DNA from: Limnohabitans_A sp048020265
Lineage (GTDB): Bacteria; Pseudomonadota; Gammaproteobacteria; Burkholderiales; Burkholderiaceae_C
Assembly (NCBI RefSeq): GCF_048020265.1
Contig: NZ_CP171843.1
Location: forward strand, 1,736,001-1,800,000
Direction of reading: 5' to 3'
Length of the DNA: 64,000 nucleotides
The position numbers and the translations under genes are program-made. Numbering within the stretch: position 1 is the stretch's first letter; every line of letters starts with the position of its first letter. Below are positions 59,414-64,000 of this stretch, in pieces. Below the pieces are notes generated by a model that did not search any database, had not been told where the DNA came from, and saw nothing but the letters and a program-made list of their open reading frames with translations.

Positions 59414-62260
59414 ATGATTTCCATACTGCAAGAAACCCAATCCACCTGCCCCTATTGCGGCGTGGGCTGTGGCGTGATCATCACATCGCAGGGCACGCAA
59501 ATCACTGGCGTGCGCGGCGACCCGGATCACCCGGCCAACTTCGGGCGCTTGTGCACCAAGGGCCAGTCGCTCCACCTGACGGCCGCGCCCCAGGTCACCG
59601 AACAAACACGCTTGCTCACGCCCCAGTGGCGCCCTGCGCGGGGTGAAGCCACGCAAGCGATGGACTGGAACGACGCCATAAGCATGGCCAGCCAGCGCCT
59701 GGCCACCATCGTGCGCGACCACGGCCCCGATGCCCTGGGCTTTTACATCTCGGGCCAGCTGCTCACCGAAGACTATTACGTCTTCAACAAACTGGCCAAG
59801 GGCCTGTTGGGCACCAACAACATCGACAGCAACTCTCGCCTGTGCATGAGCAGCGCCGTGGCGGGCTACAAGATGACCTTGGGGGCCGATGCGCCGCCCG
59901 CCTGCTACGAGGACATCGCGCACGCGCAGTGCCTGTTCATCGCGGGCAGCAACGCGGCCTGGGCCCACCCGATTTTGTTTCGCCGCATCGAAGACGCCAA
60001 ACGCGCCAACCCGGCGCTCAAGATGGTCGTGGTTGACCCGCGCCGCACCGACACCGCCGACATGGCAGACCTGCACCTGCAGATTCAGCCCGGCACCGAC
60101 GTGATGCTGTTTCACGGCCTGCTGCACATCATGCTGGCCCAGGGCTGGACGCAACCCCAATACATCGCCGCGCACACCCAAGGCTTTGAAGCCCTGCAAG
60201 CCCTGGTGGCCGAGTACACGCCCGGCCATGTGGTGCAGATTTGTGGCGTGCCCGAAGCCGACCTCTACACCGCCGCCCGCTGGTTTGCAGGCGTGCAAGT
60301 GGCAAGCGCTGACCGCCCCCCCACCCTCAGCCTGTATTGCCAGGGCCTGAACCAGTCCAGCAACGGCACCGCCAAAAACGCGGCGCTCATCAACCTGCAC
60401 CTGGCCACGCAGCAAATCGGCCGCCCCGGCGCAGGCCCCTTGTCACTCACCGGCCAGCCCAACGCCATGGGTGGGCGCGAAGTCGGTGGCATGGCCAACC
60501 TGATGTCGGGCCACCGCGACCTGGCCAATCCGCAGCACCGCGCTGAAGTGGCCACGCTGTGGGGCGTGGCCGAGGTGCCGGCCAAGCCGGGCCTGACGGC
60601 GGTGGAGATGTTCGAAGCCGCTGCCGATGGGCAAATCAAAGCCTTGTGGATCGCTTGCACCAACCCGGCGCAGTCCATGCCAGACCAGAAAACCGTGCGC
60701 CGCGCCCTGCAACGCGCCGAGTTCGTGGTGGTGCAAGAGGCCTTTGCCACTGCCGCCACATGCGAGTACGCCGACCTGCTTTTACCCGCCGCCACCTGGG
60801 GCGAAAAAGAAGGCACGGTAACCAACAGCGAGCGCCGCATCAGCCGCGTGCGCGCCGCCGTGACTGCACCAGGCCAAGCCCGCGCCGATTGGGCGATTGC
60901 TGCAGACTTGGGCCAGCGCCTGGCTGTGGCACTGGGTCGCCCGCAAGACACCCGCCTGATGGACTACCCCACCCCCGAGTCGGTCTGGAACGAGCACCGC
61001 GAAAGCACCCGGGGCCGCGATCTGGACATCACGGGTCTCAGCTACGCCCAACTGGAAACCGCAGGCCCTGCCCAATGGCCCATGCCCGAAGGCGCCAGCA
61101 CCTGGCAGAGCCGCCTGTATGCCGATGGACGATTCCCCACGGCAGACGGACGCGCCCGCTTTGCCGCCGTGAACTGGCAACCCGTGGCCGAAGAGCGGGT
61201 GTCGCAGTTCCCTTTTTCGCTGACCACCGGCCGCCTGCGCGACCAATGGCACGGCATGACGCGCACCGGCACCGCAGGCCGCCTGTTTGCCCACAGCCCA
61301 GAGCCCTGCGTGCAGATGAACCCCCAAGACGCGCAGCGGCTTGGCCTGCAAGACGGCGATCTGGCGCAGGTGCGCAGCAAACGCGGCAGCCTGGTACTGC
61401 CGGTGCAATCCAGCGCCCAAGTGGCCGCCTCACAAGCCTTCATCGCCATGCACTGGGGACCCGAGGTGCTCAGTGGCCGCGATGCCCAAGGCCAAGCAGG
61501 TCTGGGCGTGAACGTTCTCACCACATCGAGTTACTGCGCCACCTCCAAACAGCCTGAGCTGAAACACGCGGCCGTGCAAATCACCCGCGCCGCCCTGTCG
61601 GCCAATGCCAGCTGGCAAGTGGCGGCCATGGCCTGGCTGCCCAGCGATGCGGTCTGGACCGTGCGCCAGCAACTGCAAAAGCTGCTGCCGCAATTTGACT
61701 TTGCCTACCTGGTGCCCTTCACCGATGCCAACGCCGCCCTGACCGATCAAACCCCGCAAACCGGCTTGCTGCTGCGCGCAGCCTGCAGCCAGCCCGCCGA
61801 TGCGGCGCTGCTGCACACCGTGGCCGAGGCACTGGGACTGAACAGCCCGGACACCCTGGACTACCTGGACGCAGTGCGGGTACAACGCCGTTCGGTGAAG
61901 CTGAGCGCACCCAACACCGAAAGCCAGCGCAAGCTGCAAGGTTTTCTGGTCGCAGGCGACAGCCGCTCGGCCCGTTGGCTCAAAAGCTTGCTGCAAGAAA
62001 GTACGCCACTGAACTGGCCCGCCCGCCAGTGGCTGATGGCATCTGACGCACCGCCCGAAGGCGCAGCGCCGGTCAGCCGCCAGGTGTGCAGCTGTCTGAA
62101 TGTGCGTGAAGACGCCATCAACGCCTGCCTGCAAACACAATCGGGTGGCGAAGACCAGCGCCTGGCTGGACTGCAGGGACGGCTGCGGTGCGGTACCCAG
62201 TGCGGCTCGTGCGTGCCCGAGTTACGCAAGCTCATCCGGCAGGTCGCGGTGCTCGTCTGA
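59414..62260 (+). CDS. nasA: Assimilatory nitrate reductase catalytic subunit NasA
   Basis: Molybdopterin-dependent reductase converting nitrate to nitrite, 948 residues. The 4Fe-4S site is STCPYCGVGCGV at the N-terminus. Molybdopterin-family motifs include YNVKG-like DSNSRLCMSSAVAGYKMTLG and AGPLSLTGQPNAMGGREVGG. The C-terminal 55 residues (about 890-945) form a BFD-like 2Fe-2S domain (VCSCLNVREDAINAC...RCGTQCGSC), as in Klebsiella NasA. No NasC-type reductase subunit is adjacent, so the electron donor is unknown. Confidence 0.95.
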   Translation: MISILQETQSTCPYCGVGCGVIITSQGTQITGVRGDPDHPANFGRLCTKGQSLHLTAAPQVTEQTRLLTPQWRPARGEATQAMDWNDAISMASQRLATIVRDHGPDALGFYISGQLLTEDYYVFNKLAKGLLGTNNIDSNSRLCMSSAVAGYKMTLGADAPPACYEDIAHAQCLFIAGSNAAWAHPILFRRIEDAKRANPALKMVVVDPRRTDTADMADLHLQIQPGTDVMLFHGLLHIMLAQGWTQPQYIAAHTQGFEALQALVAEYTPGHVVQICGVPEADLYTAARWFAGVQVASADRPPTLSLYCQGLNQSSNGTAKNAALINLHLATQQIGRPGAGPLSLTGQPNAMGGREVGGMANLMSGHRDLANPQHRAEVATLWGVAEVPAKPGLTAVEMFEAAADGQIKALWIACTNPAQSMPDQKTVRRALQRAEFVVVQEAFATAATCEYADLLLPAATWGEKEGTVTNSERRISRVRAAVTAPGQARADWAIAADLGQRLAVALGRPQDTRLMDYPTPESVWNEHRESTRGRDLDITGLSYAQLETAGPAQWPMPEGASTWQSRLYADGRFPTADGRARFAAVNWQPVAEERVSQFPFSLTTGRLRDQWHGMTRTGTAGRLFAHSPEPCVQMNPQDAQRLGLQDGDLAQVRSKRGSLVLPVQSSAQVAASQAFIAMHWGPEVLSGRDAQGQAGLGVNVLTTSSYCATSKQPELKHAAVQITRAALSANASWQVAAMAWLPSDAVWTVRQQLQKLLPQFDFAYLVPFTDANAALTDQTPQTGLLLRAACSQPADAALLHTVAEALGLNSPDTLDYLDAVRVQRRSVKLSAPNTESQRKLQGFLVAGDSRSARWLKSLLQESTPLNWPARQWLMASDAPPEGAAPVSRQVCSCLNVREDAINACLQTQSGGEDQRLAGLQGRLRCGTQCGSCVPELRKLIRQVAVLV

Positions 62261-62312
62261 AGCGCATACCCATATAACGAACAGTTATCTGACTTCCTTC
62301 ACAATCAACCAC

Positions 62313-63212
62313 ATGGGCATCGGTCATTACATCAAGGACATCGGACGCGGTAAGGACGGCGCCCGAGCACTTGGCCGCGCGCAAGCCGCCGACCTGATGG
62401 GCCAGGTGCTCGACCAGCAGGTGAGCGACCTGGAACTGGGTGCGTTTTGCATCGCCATGCGCATCAAAGGCGAGACACCCGAGGAGATGGCAGGTTTTCT
62501 GGACGCCGCGCATGCGCGACTGAACAAGGTCCGTACAGGCCAAGTGCCCACGGTGGTGCTGCCCAGCTACAACGGCGCACGCAAGCTGCCGGTGCTGACA
62601 CCCATGCTGGCCCTGTTGCTGGCACGCGCGGGCGTGGCAGTGGTGGTGCATGGCACCGCCACCGAAGACAAGCGGGTGAGCAGCCAAGCGGTGTTGTCGC
62701 ATCTGGGCATTGAGGCTCTCACGCACGTTGCACCGGCTGCGGCAGGTCAGGTGCAGTTCATCCCCACAGGCGTGCTGCATGCCGGACTGGACCGGCTGTT
62801 GGCGGTGCGGCGGGTGGTCGGTCTGCGCAACCCGGGCCACAGCCTGGTCAAGCTGATGACCCCCTGTGATGGCGCCGCTTTGGTGGTGAGCAGCTACACC
62901 CACCCCGAATACCTGCTGTCCATGTCCGCTACCTTCGAGCTGACCGGACAACACGCCTTGCTGCTGCGCGGCACCGAAGGCGAACCCGTGGCCGACGCCC
63001 GGCGCACCCCGGCGATGGATGTTTTCAAAGACGGCCAAACCCTGCGCGTACAGCAACAGCAGGAAGGCTCACTCGCCAAAATGCCCGAACTGCCGGGCAC
63101 CGACGCGGCCGCCACGGCGGTTTACATCGAACACGTTTTGCAAAACCTGCTGCCGGTACCCGAGCCGATTGCGCTGCAAGTCCAACACATCCTGCGCGAG
63201 GTGAAAGCATGA
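62313..63212 (+). CDS. ybiB: YbiB-family protein (anthranilate phosphoribosyltransferase-like)
   Basis: A 299-residue protein from the ATG at 62313 (MGIGHYIKDIGRGKDGARAL). It has the fold of TrpD (nucleoside phosphorylase class): LELGAFCIAMRIKGETPEEM, ARAGVAVVVHGTATEDKRVS and LNPGHSLVKL-like segments (LRNPGHSLVKLMTP) correspond to the YbiB subfamily. E. coli YbiB binds nucleic acids and lacks TrpD activity (family knowledge), so phosphoribosyl transfer is doubtful. It lies 52 bp after nasA and overlaps cobA by 4 bp; the link to nitrate use is not understood. Confidence 0.88.
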   Translation: MGIGHYIKDIGRGKDGARALGRAQAADLMGQVLDQQVSDLELGAFCIAMRIKGETPEEMAGFLDAAHARLNKVRTGQVPTVVLPSYNGARKLPVLTPMLALLLARAGVAVVVHGTATEDKRVSSQAVLSHLGIEALTHVAPAAAGQVQFIPTGVLHAGLDRLLAVRRVVGLRNPGHSLVKLMTPCDGAALVVSSYTHPEYLLSMSATFELTGQHALLLRGTEGEPVADARRTPAMDVFKDGQTLRVQQQQEGSLAKMPELPGTDAAATAVYIEHVLQNLLPVPEPIALQVQHILREVKA

Positions 63213-63994
63213 ACACCCCCCTTCAAGGCCGATGCACCCTGGTCGGTGCCGGCCCAGGCGATCCGGAGCTGCTCACCCTCAAAGCCGTCAAAGCGATTGC
63301 CAGCGCCACCGTGCTGCTGGTGGACGATCTGGTCAACGACGCGGTGCTGGCCCACGCCTCCCCCACCGCCCGCATCGTGCACGTGGGCAAACGCGGCGGC
63401 TGCAAGAGCACCTCACAGGCCTTCATTGATAAGCTGATGATCACCGCCGTGCAAGAAGGCGAACATGTGGTGCGCCTCAAAGGTGGCGATCCGTTCATCT
63501 TTGGCCGCGGTGGCGAGGAAGTCGAACGTTTACGCGAAGCGGGCATTGACGTGGAAGTGGTCAACGGCATCACCTCGGGTCTGGCGGGCATGAGCAGCCT
63601 GGGCGCACCGCTCACCCACCGCGAATACGCACACGGCGTGGTGTTTGTGACGGGCCACGCCAAACCCGGCGACAGCGGCACCGACTGGGCCCAACTGGCC
63701 ACCACCGCACACCAGGCCAAATTGACACTGGTGATCTACATGGGCGTGAGCAGCCTTGGGCACATCAGCCAGGGCTTGCTGCAGGGCTTGCCAGCGCAGA
63801 CACCCGTGGCCATCGTCCAGCACGCCAGCTTGCCCGAGCAACGCGAGGCCCTGTGCACCTTGGGCGAACTGGTGCACACGGTGCAACGCGAGCACCTTCA
63901 AAGCCCCAGCATCATCGTGGTGGGCGATGTGGTTCAGGGTGCGCGGGCTTGGCAACAAGCCACGCCACAGGCTGCAGCACAACACGCGGCCTGA
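63209..63994 (+). CDS. cobA: Uroporphyrinogen-III C-methyltransferase
   Basis: SAM-dependent enzyme methylating uroporphyrinogen III at C2 and C7 to make precorrin-2, the first step to siroheme. It has 261 residues. Family motifs: LVGAGPGDPELLTLKAVKAI (SAM-binding), VRLKGGDPFIFGRGGEE, and GITSGLAGMSSLGAPLTHRE. It is single-domain (no CysG-type precorrin-2 oxidase domain). Its place in the operon fits the siroheme need of NirB. The start overlaps ybiB as ATGA. The stop is six bases from the window end. Confidence 0.95.
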   Translation: MNTPLQGRCTLVGAGPGDPELLTLKAVKAIASATVLLVDDLVNDAVLAHASPTARIVHVGKRGGCKSTSQAFIDKLMITAVQEGEHVVRLKGGDPFIFGRGGEEVERLREAGIDVEVVNGITSGLAGMSSLGAPLTHREYAHGVVFVTGHAKPGDSGTDWAQLATTAHQAKLTLVIYMGVSSLGHISQGLLQGLPAQTPVAIVQHASLPEQREALCTLGELVHTVQREHLQSPSIIVVGDVVQGARAWQQATPQAAAQHAA

Positions 63995-64000
63995 TTCGGC

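Noticed and set aside
59187..59445. Minus-strand short frames across the nirD-nasA gap
   Set aside because: They translate the REP-like repeat itself (for example SSRGAKRRGDPGLDCHA), a well-known source of false gene calls.
1..64000. CRISPR arrays, prophage, integrons or insertion sequences
   Set aside because: No regularly spaced repeats, phage structural genes, integrase or transposase reading frames were seen.

Overview
The window is about 64 kb of high-GC betaproteobacterial chromosome. It most resembles the Comamonadaceae (Limnohabitans, Rhodoferax, Acidovorax and relatives). This is inferred from gene order (rpsO-pnp-quinone oxidoreductase-tpiA-secG-tRNA-Leu-nuoA...), a Bug-type solute receptor, small Comamonadaceae-style secreted proteins and REP-type repeats. 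It was not tested by database search. No prophage, CRISPR array, rRNA operon or intact insertion sequence was seen.

Layout. Bases 1-10720 (minus strand) carry nuoA to nuoL of respiratory complex I; nuoL is cut by the window edge and nuoM/nuoN would lie outside. Upstream come tRNA-Leu(GAG), secG, tpiA, a quinone oxidoreductase, pnp and rpsO. A small repeat element (16047-16138) then abuts an aminotransferase. The recC-recB-recD operon fills 17701-27004, and near-identical REP-like palindromes sit inside recC and recD. A HupE/UreJ-type membrane protein with a TPR partner follows. From 30012 to 45546 there is a mosaic of metabolic and hypothetical genes: flavin reductase, SDR, EamA exporter, cyclase-family hydrolase, a translationally coupled ornithine-cyclodeaminase/FAD-oxidase pair, a cysteine-less glutaredoxin-like protein, a membrane-tethered Mrr-like protein, a Bug-BKACE-dehydrogenase cluster with a divergent LysR gene, a solitary Stealth phosphotransferase, a SOUL protein, an HNH protein and folB. 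A cho-type GIY-YIG nuclease at 45601-46467 has a perfect LexA box. Next come a metallo-hydrolase, an MFS transporter, a PsiF-repeat protein, an orphan amino-acid-type binding protein and tsaD.

The right end (51800-63994) is an assimilatory nitrate island: a cytoplasmic ModA-like protein, nasT, then nrtABD-nirB-nirD-nasA-ybiB-cobA. Nitrate is imported by NrtABD, reduced to nitrite by NasA and to ammonium by NirBD, while CobA starts synthesis of the siroheme NirB needs. The 271-bp nasT-nrtA gap appears to hold a complete control region in series: two NtrC-like enhancer sites, a sigma-54 promoter, two hexaloop hairpins resembling an ANTAR-protein target, and an intrinsic terminator just before nrtA. 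No NasS nitrate sensor lies next to nasT; the signal-less ModA-like gene occupies that place.

The observations most worth following are this nitrate control region and its possible alternative sensor, a candidate SOS-controlled small RNA divergent from cho, and REP palindromes translated in frame within recC and recD. All calls were made by reading the sequence, without alignment or database searches.
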